From contig NZ_CP067019.1 in NCBI RefSeq assembly GCF_016599715.1, forward strand, positions 2,914,001 through 2,978,000: a stretch of DNA of 64,000 bases. The letters run 5' to 3'. The notes beneath the pieces are model-generated. The model searched no databases, had not been told where the DNA came from, and was given only the letters and a program-made list of their open reading frames with translations. Positions 31,354-39,687 of the stretch are shown piece after piece; positions within the stretch are counted from its first letter, which is position 1, and each line of letters opens with the position of its first letter. The position numbers were made by a program, and so were the translations under genes. Origin of the DNA: Acinetobacter sp. CS-2. GTDB taxonomy: Bacteria; Pseudomonadota; Gammaproteobacteria; Pseudomonadales; Moraxellaceae.

Positions 31354-32276
31354 TATTCGCCTTTTGAAGCTAAGCGCTCTGCAACTCTAAGCCATGCACT
31401 ACGAGAACGAGGGTTGGCCTTCACCTCTTCTTCACTGGCACGGACTCGGGAAATTTTCTTTAAACGACGGGTATCTTCCCGCTTTTGTGGTAATCCCCAA
31501 CTGGTATCTTCCGCTAAAGTCGATTCTTTTTGAATAAATTGTTTAATTAAACGGTCTTCCAGTGAATGGAAACTGATCACCGCCAAACGTCCCTCAGGTT
31601 TTAAAACTTCCACAGCCTGTGGCAAGAAAGCCTCAATATCATCTAATTCTTTATTAATGGCAATACGGATAGCCTGAAAAGTTCGGGTTGCCGCATGTTT
31701 ATTTTTTTCCCATTTCGGGTGGGCAACTTTGACAATTTCTGCCAGTTGAGCCGTAGTTTCAATATAACCAGCAGCTTTAATGGCTTTGGCAATACGGCGA
31801 CTATAACGTTCTTCACCATACTGGAAAATGATATTCGCCAGGGCTTCTTCTTCAATAGCCACCAGCCACTCGGCCGCCGTTGGACCTTGCGAATTATCCA
31901 TACGCATATCCAATGGCCCATCTTTCATAAAACTAAAGCCACGTTCCGCCTGATCGAGTTGTGGAGATGACACGCCTAAATCCGCCATCACCCCATCCAC
32001 CTGGTCGATACCTAATGCTTCCAGCTCCTGCTTTAAATCGGCAAAGCTGGCATGAATAATCTTAAAACGTGAATCTTCCAGTTCCAAAAGTGCCGCTGTT
32101 TGCAAAGCCTGCGGATCTTTATCAAAAGCATAAACACGTGCATTTTCATCTAACTTAGACAGCAATAAACGGGTATGACCGCCGCGACCGAAAGTCCCAT
32201 CGACATAAATTCCTGTATTGCGATCTGCCAACAAGGCATCAACAGTTTCGTGAAGTAATACAGAAATATGCGACAT
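31353..32276 (-). CDS. rsmH: 16S rRNA (cytosine-1402-N4) methyltransferase
   Basis: 307 residues, formerly MraW. The SAM domain shows YVDGTFGRGGHTRLLL (about 25-40) and VYAFDKDPQAL; family signatures are MADLGVSSPQLD, GFSFMKDGPLDMRMD and ISFHSLEDRLIKQF. The C-terminus has NPRSRSAWLRVAERL. First gene of the segment; no mraZ lies upstream, where an IS66 element is found 214 bases away. The ribosome site before the ATG is poor. Confidence 0.97.
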   Translation of the reverse strand: MSHISVLLHETVDALLADRNTGIYVDGTFGRGGHTRLLLSKLDENARVYAFDKDPQALQTAALLELEDSRFKIIHASFADLKQELEALGIDQVDGVMADLGVSSPQLDQAERGFSFMKDGPLDMRMDNSQGPTAAEWLVAIEEEALANIIFQYGEERYSRRIAKAIKAAGYIETTAQLAEIVKVAHPKWEKNKHAATRTFQAIRIAINKELDDIEAFLPQAVEVLKPEGRLAVISFHSLEDRLIKQFIQKESTLAEDTSWGLPQKREDTRRLKKISRVRASEEEVKANPRSRSAWLRVAERLASKGE

Positions 32277-32313
32277 AAGGGTTCAATCAATACTAGGAAA
32301 AATGTAACTGCAC

Positions 32314-32342
32314 ATTATTACCTTGTTTTAACAAAGCTCCAA
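32314..32342 (-). promoter_or_regulatory. Possible rsmH (dcw) promoter
   Basis: On the minus strand TTGGAG (32342-32337), 17 bases, then AATAAT (32319-32314). It lies about 40 bases before the rsmH ATG and is untouched by the IS66 insertion at 32490. Confidence 0.4.
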
Positions 32343-32520
32343 ACGACTTTTTGTAGGGAAATATTACTTTTCATAGAGAAAACCGTTTTTGGGGATATTG
32401 AAGCAAATTTTGCTGTGAGTGCATATTATTTTAAAAAACCCGATTCTTCTCTTTATTGTTTGTTAAAATCTGCCAAACTTTGCTGAACCGTAAGCGTCCG
32501 CTGAACCCCATACCTATTTT

Positions 32521-34146
32521 TTAATTTTGGTCGGGTTGCCACCGGTGTGGCAGTAATTCTTCTATTTGGGTCACTTTATGTGTCGGTAACCTTTTCAGCA
32601 CATCACTTAAATAGGCATACGGATCCAAGCCATTCAGCTTTGCTGACTGGATTAAAGTCATGATATTCGCCGCTCGCTGACCACTGCGCAGCGAGCCAGC
32701 AAACAGCCAGTTCTTACGCCCCAACGCCCAGGGACGCATTTGGTTCTCAATCCAGTTATTGTCAATCGGTAGATTGCCATCATCCAGATAGCGGCTTAAG
32801 GCCTCCCAACGTTTTAGGCTGTAGTTGATCGCCCGAGCGGTGGGAGAACTCGATGGTACCGTCAGTTGATGTTGGTTGAGCCATTCATATAGTTGTTGCA
32901 TCACTGGTTGACTATGCTGTTGTCGGTATTCGCGGCGGTCTTCCGCTGTACCATCGGTCTTTTTCCTGAGTTCTGCTTCTATCGCATACAGTTTCTGAAT
33001 CAGCACTAAGGCCTGTTCAGCGACCTGACTTTTCCCAGTTACATGCAGTTCATGGAATTTACGACGTGCATGGGCCATGCAGCCCACCTCAATGACATCG
33101 CCTGATTTAAAGCGTGCTTTATAACCACTGTAATCATCACAGACTAGATAACCCTGCCAGTCTTTCAGGAACGCTTCAGCATGCTGACCTGAACGACTAT
33201 CCTGAAAGTCATAGATCACGGCTTGAACTGGATTGTACTGTGTAGTGGCATAGGCCCAGACATAACCTTTCTTCGGTTTTTTATCATTCTCACCCATCCG
33301 CATGATGGTGACCGGCGTTTCATCGGCATGGATCACCCGCTGTTGCAGCACCACCTGTTTTAAGGCATTGGCCAGAGGTTCCAGTTCCACACCGCAGCGA
33401 CCAATCCAGTCAGATAACGTGGATCTGGACAGATCAATGCCAGCCCGCTGATAGATCAGGCGCTGACGGTACAGCGGCAAATGATCGGCATACTTCGATA
33501 CCAGCACATGGCTGAGCAGTTCAGGACTGGCAATACCTTTATCAATCACATAGGCGGGCATCGCTTGCTGAGTCAGGGTGTCGCACTGATCACAGACCCA
33601 TTTGCCACGCACATGCTGTTCCTTATAGAACTGTGCCGGTCTGAAATGCAGTTTTTCACTGATATCTTCGCCGATACGACGTAACTGGCAGCCACAACTG
33701 CATTGGGTTGATGCAGGTTCATGCTCAATACGGATGGTGTGTAGATGATCTGGCAGTGGTCGACGTTTAGGTTTATTGGTTTTGGCTTTCTGTGTCACTG
33801 CATCGGTTTTATCTGCATTTAGCCGTTCCAGTTCTAGATCAACAGCAGCAATATCTTCTTCAACCGCTTCATCCCACAGGTGGATTTGTTTTGCAGTGAG
33901 ATGTTCGTTTTTACTGCCGAATTTGTGCTGTTTAAATAGTGCGAGTTCATGCTCGTATTTTTGATTGAGAATAGAAAGATGTTGAACTTTAGAATCTAAT
34001 TGCTGATTGGTGACTTCAAGATGTTGAACTCTGGCATCTAATTGCTGGTTTGATTGTGCTAGAGACTGATGCTGCATCGCCAACTGTCTGGTGAATTCCA
34101 GCAGTTGTTCATGGGTCAGTTGGCTTAAGTCAGGCAGCGTATTCAT
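32521..34146 (-). CDS. tnpC: IS66-family transposase TnpC
   Basis: 541 residues. An N-terminal coiled coil with a repeated pattern (QLDARVQHLEVTNQ then QLDSKVQHLSILNQ, about 36-65) comes first. A zinc-finger domain follows (CSCGCQL with CDQCD, about 150-195), then the DDE core with HADETPV, CDDYSGY and NNWIENQMRP. Full length and unbroken. It would still need TnpA and TnpB, and TnpA is broken here, so the element may be unable to move by itself. Confidence 0.95.
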   Translation of the reverse strand: MNTLPDLSQLTHEQLLEFTRQLAMQHQSLAQSNQQLDARVQHLEVTNQQLDSKVQHLSILNQKYEHELALFKQHKFGSKNEHLTAKQIHLWDEAVEEDIAAVDLELERLNADKTDAVTQKAKTNKPKRRPLPDHLHTIRIEHEPASTQCSCGCQLRRIGEDISEKLHFRPAQFYKEQHVRGKWVCDQCDTLTQQAMPAYVIDKGIASPELLSHVLVSKYADHLPLYRQRLIYQRAGIDLSRSTLSDWIGRCGVELEPLANALKQVVLQQRVIHADETPVTIMRMGENDKKPKKGYVWAYATTQYNPVQAVIYDFQDSRSGQHAEAFLKDWQGYLVCDDYSGYKARFKSGDVIEVGCMAHARRKFHELHVTGKSQVAEQALVLIQKLYAIEAELRKKTDGTAEDRREYRQQHSQPVMQQLYEWLNQHQLTVPSSSPTARAINYSLKRWEALSRYLDDGNLPIDNNWIENQMRPWALGRKNWLFAGSLRSGQRAANIMTLIQSAKLNGLDPYAYLSDVLKRLPTHKVTQIEELLPHRWQPDQN

Positions 34147-34220
34147 GACCGCAGTATGCCTGAGGTCATGAGAAGAATGAAATAGAACGTTTGGAGAATA
34201 GCAGAATGGAACAGCCTGGT

Positions 34221-34556
34221 TTAAAGCATCGTCACCACCTGCTGTCGTCCAATGCGCTGCCAGGGCAAACCTTGGATCAGTGCCTGTAACTGTTCCGGGC
34301 TGAGGGCCACGGTTTCACCTTGGTGAACTTGAGCCCAGTGAAATTTGCCCTGTTCCAGCCGCCGGGCACACAGCCAGATGCCCAGTCCATCATGTACCAG
34401 CACTTTCATGCGATGGCCACGTTTATTACAGAACAGGTAAGCACAATGCGGTTTGATGTAGCCAAAGGCTCTCACCACCTGAGCCATGGTCGTATCCATA
34501 CCTGCACGCATGTCCATGGGCTGAGTAGACAACCAGATTTCATCAATGCGGATCAT
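34221..34556 (-). CDS. IS66-family accessory protein TnpB (IS66 Orf2)
   Basis: 111 residues from the ATG at 34554-34556 (MIRIDEIWLSTQPMDMRAG), the family's usual start, overlapping the tnpA stop as ATGA. The frame is open further upstream but that part belongs to tnpA in another frame. Required for IS66 transposition, exact role unknown. It is unrelated to the RNA-guided nuclease TnpB of IS605, which also occurs in this window at 38389-39456. Confidence 0.92.
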   Translation of the reverse strand: MIRIDEIWLSTQPMDMRAGMDTTMAQVVRAFGYIKPHCAYLFCNKRGHRMKVLVHDGLGIWLCARRLEQGKFHWAQVHQGETVALSPEQLQALIQGLPWQRIGRQQVVTML

Positions 34557-34816
34557 GTTGCAAGTGCCTTGAGTAATTCTGCCAAGGCAGGTATTTCTGA
34601 TGTCTGCCATTTTAGCTGAATATCATTATTCGTATGAGGCACGGTGATACACAACGTGATCCTCTCATCCATAGGTTGGCTGATTGCAGCAGTGTAAGGC
34701 AAAGCAATAAATGCTGGATTCACATGAGTAGGATCCTGCACGGCACCCTCATGATGGCTGAAGATCCTGATCCAACGACTGACAAGGTTGGCATTATACT
34801 AATCCATCGAAATAAG

Positions 34817-35332
34817 CTAGCAAGTTGCCCATTTTCGAGTTCCAATCGATTGGATGAGCTGGGTTCGTTTGGCAAACTGGTTCCAAGCCATGCAGCAAGC
34901 ATCAACAATCTCGGTATAATCTTTAAAGCATCGGTTTGATAAATAATGTTGTTTCAACCATTGCCACACCTGCTCCATCGGATTTAGTTCAGGTGAATAT
35001 GGCGGTAATTTCAATAAACTGACATTCGGCAAGTTGAGACTTGTTTGATGCCAGCCAGCACCATCAACAATCACAACAGCATGATGCCCCTCAGGAACCT
35101 GTGCTGAAATCTCCCGCAAATGCAGACGCATTCCTTCGCTATTTGCTCTCGGGAGAACCAATCCACAACAGGCTCTTCGGGCAGGGCAAATGGCACCATA
35201 AATATAACTGTACTCAAATTGCTGCTGACGAACCAGACGTGGTCGTTCACCCCGGTAATGCCACACACGGCTGATCGAACCTTGCTGTCCTACCCTGGAC
35301 TCATCCTGAAACCATAAATCAACCTTCGCCAA
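34817..35332 (-). CDS. IS630-family transposase, C-terminal DDE frame
   Basis: 171 residues from an internal ATG. It carries the DDE triad: Asp in DLWFQDESRVG (about 5-15), Asp in VVIVDGAGWHQ (about 87-97) and Glu in PPYSPELNPMEQVWQWLK (about 112-129). Upstream in the same frame lie about 15 more codons reaching the A7 shift site near 35380, so the real product is probably the fusion with the 35359-35856 frame, about 345 residues, the usual IS630 length. Confidence 0.88.
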   Translation of the reverse strand: MAKVDLWFQDESRVGQQGSISRVWHYRGERPRLVRQQQFEYSYIYGAICPARRACCGLVLPRANSEGMRLHLREISAQVPEGHHAVVIVDGAGWHQTSLNLPNVSLLKLPPYSPELNPMEQVWQWLKQHYLSNRCFKDYTEIVDACCMAWNQFAKRTQLIQSIGTRKWATC

Positions 35333-35358
35333 ATCTACAGATGCTGGAAGGATATCTT

Positions 35359-35856
35359 TCAGTTTGCTGGCAAAGTTTTTTTAAATTCAGCTTGAGCAGC
35401 GTCATTCTTTTGTGGGTGGGCAGAACGACCTGATACCCAGCTCATGCCAATTTGCTTTAACAGTTTGTACAAGCTATTGGGGTTGTAAACCACGTTGAAT
35501 TTCTGCTGAATGAGTTCAGCAATATTTACCGCAGTGACCCGACCACCACCACGCTGTTGCTGGAGAGCTACGATCTCGGTTTTGAGTTGTTCTTTTTGCT
35601 CGATGGACAAAGGACTATGGCGACCTCGACCTTCCCGATCATACAGGCCATTGATGCCTTGAGTCTGAAAGGTGCGACGCAACTTGCGTATGGTAACGGG
35701 ATTAAAACCAAACTGTTTAGCAACCTGTTGAGGAGAAATGCCTTTTGCCATTTGGGCGAGCATTAATAGTCGAACTCGCGTGCGCGGATTCGACTCTGTT
35801 TTGGACAGTGCGATAAAATCAACATCTGTTAGTTGGTGAGGGTATGTCGTAATCAT
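35359..35856 (-). CDS. IS630-family transposase, N-terminal frame
   Basis: 165 residues with two helix-turn-helix units (QQVAKQFGFNPVTIRKLRRTF, about 42-62, is cited only as location; VNIAELIQQ further on) that bind the ends. The frame ends EFKKTLPAN at TTT followed by seven A and C. A -1 shift there continues as EFKKNFASKLKDILP into the 34817-35332 frame. This is the normal two-frame layout in several IS630 members, so the element may be functional and not frameshifted by mutation. Confidence 0.87.
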   Translation of the reverse strand: MITTYPHQLTDVDFIALSKTESNPRTRVRLLMLAQMAKGISPQQVAKQFGFNPVTIRKLRRTFQTQGINGLYDREGRGRHSPLSIEQKEQLKTEIVALQQQRGGGRVTAVNIAELIQQKFNVVYNPNSLYKLLKQIGMSWVSGRSAHPQKNDAAQAEFKKTLPAN

Positions 35857-36180
35857 TCCTCTATAGTATCTTATTTCGAATGAATGGTATTAATACTATG
35901 TTGCAGTGCGACCGAAGCGATCGAGGTATTAGGATTTTTACAGGCATTGACAATACTGAGTTTGAATTCTTTGCTGTATGTTCTGCGTTTTTTAGCAACA
36001 GGAGGTGTTGCTGAATATATATCCATGTTCATGGATTAAGTCCCCACTTGTTTTTAGGTGGGAACTAAATTAAGGCTTATAGGATGAATTCATAAGGTGT
36101 GTTCAGCGGACGCTTACGCTGAACCAATAAAAATAGAGAACTATTACTCATCTTTTTTAAATTGATGCTTCATTCAAAAT

Positions 36181-36211
36181 AAAAAAGCCAATCACAAAGG
36201 ATTGGCTTTTT
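36181..36211 (-). terminator. Terminator of the intact sulfate-binding protein gene
   Basis: Stem AAAAAAGCCAATC/GATTGGCTTTTT with loop ACAAAG, 13 bases past the stop codon. Strong T run on the minus strand. Confidence 0.9.
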
Positions 36212-36224
36212 AGATCACGCAGAA

Positions 36225-37244
36225 TTAACGTTTGCTATTATAAATTTGGTCAAAAATCGCACCATTCACAAAATGGGTCTGTTGTGCTTTAGCCCAACCC
36301 CCAAATACCTCATCAATGGTAAAGGTTTTTAGTTTAGGGAATTGCGCAGAATATTTAGCCAACACGTCAGGATTACGCGGACGGTAGTAGTATTTTGCTG
36401 CCATTTCTTGACCCAATGGTGAGTACAAGTAATTAATATAACCTTTAGCTAACCACTTGTTGCCATCTTTCTCTACATTTTTATCTACGATTGCAACTGA
36501 TGGTTCAGTTAAAATAGACATGGATGGATAGACAATTTCAAACTTGTTTTTGCCCAAAGTTTTTTGCGTCACCAGGGCTTCATTTTCCCAAGTCAATAAC
36601 ACATCGCCAATACCACGTTCCGCGAAAGTCGTCATTGAAGCACGCGCAGCCGAGTCCATCACTTTAACGTTGTGGTACATTTTACCGACGAAGTCTTTGG
36701 CTTTGGCCTCATTACCACCCGGTTGTTTCAGCGCATAGCCCCAAGCCGACAAATATACCCAGCGTGGTAAACCGCCTGTTTTCGGGTTCGGAGTAATAAT
36801 CTGTACGCCTGGTTTGGTTAAGTCAGACCAGTCTTTAATATGCTTTGGATTACCTTTACGCACCATAAATACGATGGTGGAAGTATAAGGCGCAGAGTTA
36901 TGCGGGAACTCTTTTTGCCAACCCGGTTGAATCTGGCCGGACTTGACGATTTCTTCAATATCATTGGCCAGAGCCAGAGTCACCACATCGCCTTTTAGAC
37001 CATCCACTACGGAACGTGCCTGTTTACCTGAACCACCATGCGACTGTTTAAAATTGACAGTACGGCCGGTACGTTCTTTCCAGTAAGCACCAAAAGACTT
37101 GTTAAATTCTTCATAAAATTCACGCGTTGCATCATAAGATACATTTAAAAATTCACGTTCTGCCGCCTGAGCAGAAGTTGCAGTAAAAGCCATGCCGGTA
37201 GCAAGCAATGCTGCACTGAATAAGGCTTTAAATTGAGTTTTCAT
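36225..37244 (-). CDS. sbp: Sulfate-binding periplasmic protein, intact copy
   Basis: About 339 residues from ATG 37242-37244, chosen because it begins a clean signal peptide (MKTQFKALFSAALLATGMAF, cleavage after SAQA). A start 24 bases upstream (37268) is also open. The mature protein has FLNVSYDATREFYEEFNKSF, QSHGGSGKQARSVVDGL (sulfate-contacting Ser/Gly loop) and DVLLTWENEAL, the markers of Sbp/CysP. It would bring sulfate or thiosulfate to a CysTWA-type ABC importer, which is not in this window. A broken paralogue lies next to it, apparently a tandem duplication. Confidence 0.93.
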   Translation of the reverse strand: MKTQFKALFSAALLATGMAFTATSAQAAEREFLNVSYDATREFYEEFNKSFGAYWKERTGRTVNFKQSHGGSGKQARSVVDGLKGDVVTLALANDIEEIVKSGQIQPGWQKEFPHNSAPYTSTIVFMVRKGNPKHIKDWSDLTKPGVQIITPNPKTGGLPRWVYLSAWGYALKQPGGNEAKAKDFVGKMYHNVKVMDSAARASMTTFAERGIGDVLLTWENEALVTQKTLGKNKFEIVYPSMSILTEPSVAIVDKNVEKDGNKWLAKGYINYLYSPLGQEMAAKYYYRPRNPDVLAKYSAQFPKLKTFTIDEVFGGWAKAQQTHFVNGAIFDQIYNSKR

Positions 37245-37431
37245 GACATACAGATCAATTATCTTCATTAATGCTAACTATATGAAATAAAGTCATAATC
37301 CGCAATTCATCAAACTTAGGCATAACCAATTAAGATGAAAGGTCTCTCTACTTAATTTACTGTTTTAGATAGAAAAATGACGATAACATTATACTTATTC
37401 AAGATATATAGATTTTTATGGATTGGATATG

Positions 37432-37460
37432 AAAAAAACGGATAATAATTTATCCGTTTT
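37432..37460 (-). terminator. Terminator of the broken sulfate-binding protein gene
   Basis: Stem AAAACGGATA/TATCCGTTTT, followed on the minus strand by a T run; 24 bases past the stop at 37484. Confidence 0.85.
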
Positions 37461-38370
37461 GACTTTTTTATCGAAAATCTGGCTTAATTCTTTTCACTAT
37501 AAATTTGATCAAAAATGGGCCAATTCACAAAATGGGTTTTCTGTGCCTTGGCCCATCCGCCAAACACATCACCAATGGTAAATAGTTTGATTTTGGGAAA
37601 TTGTGCCGCATATTTCGCTGCCGCTTGGGAATTGCGCGGACGGAAGAAATGCTGGGCTGCCAGTTCCTGACCTTTTGGCGAATATAAATAGTTGAGATAA
37701 CCTTTAGCCAAATTACGGTTGCCATCCTTATCGACATTTTTATCGACAATCGCCACCGATGGCTCAGCCAGAATTGAAATGGAGGGATAAACAATCTGAT
37801 ACTTGTCTTTGCCTAAGCCTTGAGTCGCCAGCAGGGCCTCATTTTCCCAAGACAGCAGCACATCGCCAATACCACGTTCTGCAAAAGTGGTTAAAGAGCC
37901 ACGTGCGCCAGAATCCAGCACTTTGACATTGCCATACAGTTTTTTCACCAGTTCCCGTGCTTTAACATTATTTCCACCCGGCTGTTTTAATGCATAACCC
38001 CAGGCAGACAGGTAAATCCAGCGTGGTGCACCGCCGGTTTTTGGATTTGGCGTAATAATTTCCACACCCGGCTTGGTTAAATCGTTCCAGTCTTTAATAT
38101 TTTGGGATTACCCTTGCGAACCAGAAAAACCACAGTCGAGGTATACGGTGCAGAATTGTTCGGAAACTGCTTTTGCCAGTTTTTATGGATCAGGCCTGCC
38201 TTTACAATTTCATCAATATCGTTGGCTAGAGCCAGGGTCACGACATCAGCCTGCAAACCATCAATCACGGAACGTGTCTGTTTACCTGAACCGACATGAG
38301 ATTGCTTGAAATTAATGTCCTGTCCGGTATGTTGTTTCCAATACGCGCCAAAGGCCTGATTATATTCCTG

Positions 38371-38500
38371 TTGACATCCTCCCGCCACCTACGCTTTCGC
38401 TAGGTGGGGGATTCCTACTGCTAGACGCTCATGCCCGAGCGCAAGAATGACTTTGGAACTATTAATGTCCCGTTGATGAGTGATACCGCACTCACATTGC
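38371..38500 (-). ncRNA. Predicted omega RNA (right-end RNA) of the tnpB element
   Basis: In studied IS605 elements the RNA overlaps the 3' end of tnpB and the right end, and its guide is the flank just outside. Here the right-end hairpin (38385-38407) is visible, and the guide would begin CAGGAATATAATCAGG at 38370 and downward, which is sbp2 sequence. The left boundary (38371) is set by the element's edge; the other boundary is a rough guess. Confidence 0.4.
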
Positions 38501-39456
38501 CACTCTCTTATTCGCAAATCTGCTCTACCTTTCGGACTGTTACTTGAGATTTTCATACAACTCGAACAGATTTGGGTGGTATAGGCTTCATTGACTTCTT
38601 CAAACAATACACTTGCGTTCTCGCATTTATACTTGAGCATTGTTTTGAGTGCTGAAAACCCTGTATCTAAAACAGACTTTGCCATTTTGGTTTTTACAAG
38701 TTTTTTGGCACTCAGATCGCCAACAACAATCAGTGCATTTCCCTTGACAAGCATGGTGCTTGCCTTGTGCAAATGGTCTTTACGACAATTCGCAATCTTG
38801 GCGTGTAATGCACGAACACGTTTTTTGTTCTTGGCTCTTTGAGCTATCCCTAATTTCTGCTCATACTTTCGATAGAATTTCGGATTACTGATGACAGTGC
38901 CATCAGAACAGGTCGCAATATCTTTTAAGCCTAAATCAATGCCTATGGCTTTGGTCGCTGTCGGTTTGACTTGCTTTGGTGCATCCACCACCAGACACAC
39001 ATACCAACGGCCACGACTATCCTCAACGAATAAACCTGTCTTAACGCTGTACTGACTTAAACCGTAACTGTCCCAAACCTTGAACTGATGCTTGCCGTAC
39101 TGAACGTATCCATCAGCATACTTGATGGCAACTTTCTTGAACGGTATCCATCCGAGTGATCGTCTTGCTGATTTCTTATTGCTGACACGCCATCTAAGTT
39201 TTGCTTTTTTGAACTGTTTTCTACGCGTGACCAATTCTTCGGTGACAGCCTGAATAGTTTGGCTATGTAAATCACACTCTTTTGAGGTGCCTTTGGTATA
39301 TTTAGCAATATCGTAAGCACTGAGAAATTCACCTTTTCTCTTGAGGTGTTTAAACCCTAAATCATTCACATAATTCCAGACAAAATTAACCTCAGATGCC
39401 AATTGGTCTAGCACCTTGCAATGTTTGTCTTTAATACGCAATTTAAGGGTTTTCAT
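38389..39456 (-). CDS. tnpB: IS605-family RNA-guided nuclease TnpB
   Basis: 355 residues. An N-terminal helix-turn-helix/wedge region comes first, then a RuvC-like core with the three acidic residues in IGIDLGLKD (about 170-178), VLFEEVNEAYTTQ (about 287-299) and HQRDINSS. A zinc finger is formed by CSSC and CECG between the last two. TnpB proteins are transposon-encoded nucleases guided by the element's own right-end RNA (omega RNA) and are ancestors of Cas12. All catalytic residues are present, so it may be active though the element lacks tnpA. The last codons (HLAKA) lie inside the right-end hairpin. Confidence 0.93.
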   Translation of the reverse strand: MKTLKLRIKDKHCKVLDQLASEVNFVWNYVNDLGFKHLKRKGEFLSAYDIAKYTKGTSKECDLHSQTIQAVTEELVTRRKQFKKAKLRWRVSNKKSARRSLGWIPFKKVAIKYADGYVQYGKHQFKVWDSYGLSQYSVKTGLFVEDSRGRWYVCLVVDAPKQVKPTATKAIGIDLGLKDIATCSDGTVISNPKFYRKYEQKLGIAQRAKNKKRVRALHAKIANCRKDHLHKASTMLVKGNALIVVGDLSAKKLVKTKMAKSVLDTGFSALKTMLKYKCENASVLFEEVNEAYTTQICSSCMKISSNSPKGRADLRIREWQCECGITHQRDINSSKVILALGHERLAVGIPHLAKA

Positions 39457-39687
39457 GTGCTTATATTAATATTTTGATGGATTTTAAAAAACCATTAATC
39501 AAACTTGAACGACATTTCATGTCGTGTCGCTTATATCCCCCACCTCCCTCGGGGGGCTTTACGCTTCATTTAGATAAAACTCACGGGTCGGATCATAAGA
39601 CACATTCAGGAAATCTTTCGTGGCAAAACTCTGTGTCCATATTCCCCCAAGCAATACCAAAAGAGCAGAGGCGATTATTTTTTTCAT

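Larger units (their letters stand above)
34797..35889 (-). mobile_element. IS630-family element inside IS66 tnpA
   Basis: About 1093 bp. Terminal repeats match at 16 of 20 positions: TACTAATCCATCGAAATAAG at 34797 and, on the other strand, TACCATTCATTCGAAATAAG ending at 35889. Flanks read tta on both sides (34794-34796 and 35890-35892), consistent with the TA duplication of IS630 elements; the exact end could shift by one base. Confidence 0.9.
34553..36032 (-). pseudogene. IS66-family tnpA split by an IS630-family element
   Basis: The N-terminal part (about 35893-36032) reads MNMDIYSATPPVAKKRRTYS and continues as a helix-turn-helix domain to QHSIN. The C-terminal part (34553-34793) continues NLVSRWIRIFSHHEGAVQDP and ends LLKALAT. 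Removing 34797-35889 and one copy of the short duplication restores a single frame through SINANLVSRW. The 62-residue frame seen at 34553-34741 is only its tail. Confidence 0.9.
32490..36117 (-). mobile_element. IS66-family element carrying an IS630 insertion
   Basis: Ends are perfect 17-bp inverted repeats, GTAAGCGTCCGCTGAAC at 32490 and its complement ending at 36117. They are flanked by an 8-bp target duplication, gctgaacc (32482-32489 and 36118-36125). Without the IS630 insert it is about 2.53 kb. Gene order is tnpA (broken), tnpB, tnpC, all minus strand. It sits between the sulfate-binding protein gene and rsmH and interrupts no gene. A stem (36040-36065, GTCCCCAC/GTGGGAAC) lies just upstream of tnpA. 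Confidence 0.95.
38371..39573 (-). mobile_element. IS605-type element with tnpB only (IS1341 group)
   Basis: About 1203 bp inserted cleanly between codons TAT and CAG of the second sbp gene, without target duplication or inverted repeats, as expected of IS200/IS605 elements. The right end (38371-38407) has a hairpin CCACCTA/TAGGTGG that overlaps the end of tnpB. The left end (39533-39573) has a G/C-rich stem (CCCCC/GGGGG). On the minus strand TTTAT precedes the left end. No Y1 transposase gene is present, so movement would need one in trans. Confidence 0.88.
37484..39687 (-). pseudogene. Second sulfate-binding protein gene: frameshift plus IS605-type insertion
   Basis: Three pieces of one gene. 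The N-terminus starts at ATG 39685-39687 with a signal peptide (MKKIIASALLVLLGG) and runs to TREFY at 39574. The middle runs from 38370 ([16 protein letters not shown]) to about 38100. The C-terminus (37484-38099) continues [11 protein letters not shown] to the end. The 38371-39573 insert splits the first two. A missing base near 38100-38104 breaks the frame between the others: the intact copy has one more base in the stretch after TTTAATAT. Joined, the product would closely resemble the neighbouring Sbp. Two independent lesions mean the gene is dead. Confidence 0.93.

Noticed and set aside
34553-34741. A 62-residue independent gene
   Set aside because: It is the tail of IS66 tnpA, continuous with the part beyond the IS630 element.
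37484-38388. Two separate small sulfate-binding protein genes
   Set aside because: They are consecutive parts of one gene divided by a 1-bp deletion, as the intact paralogue shows.
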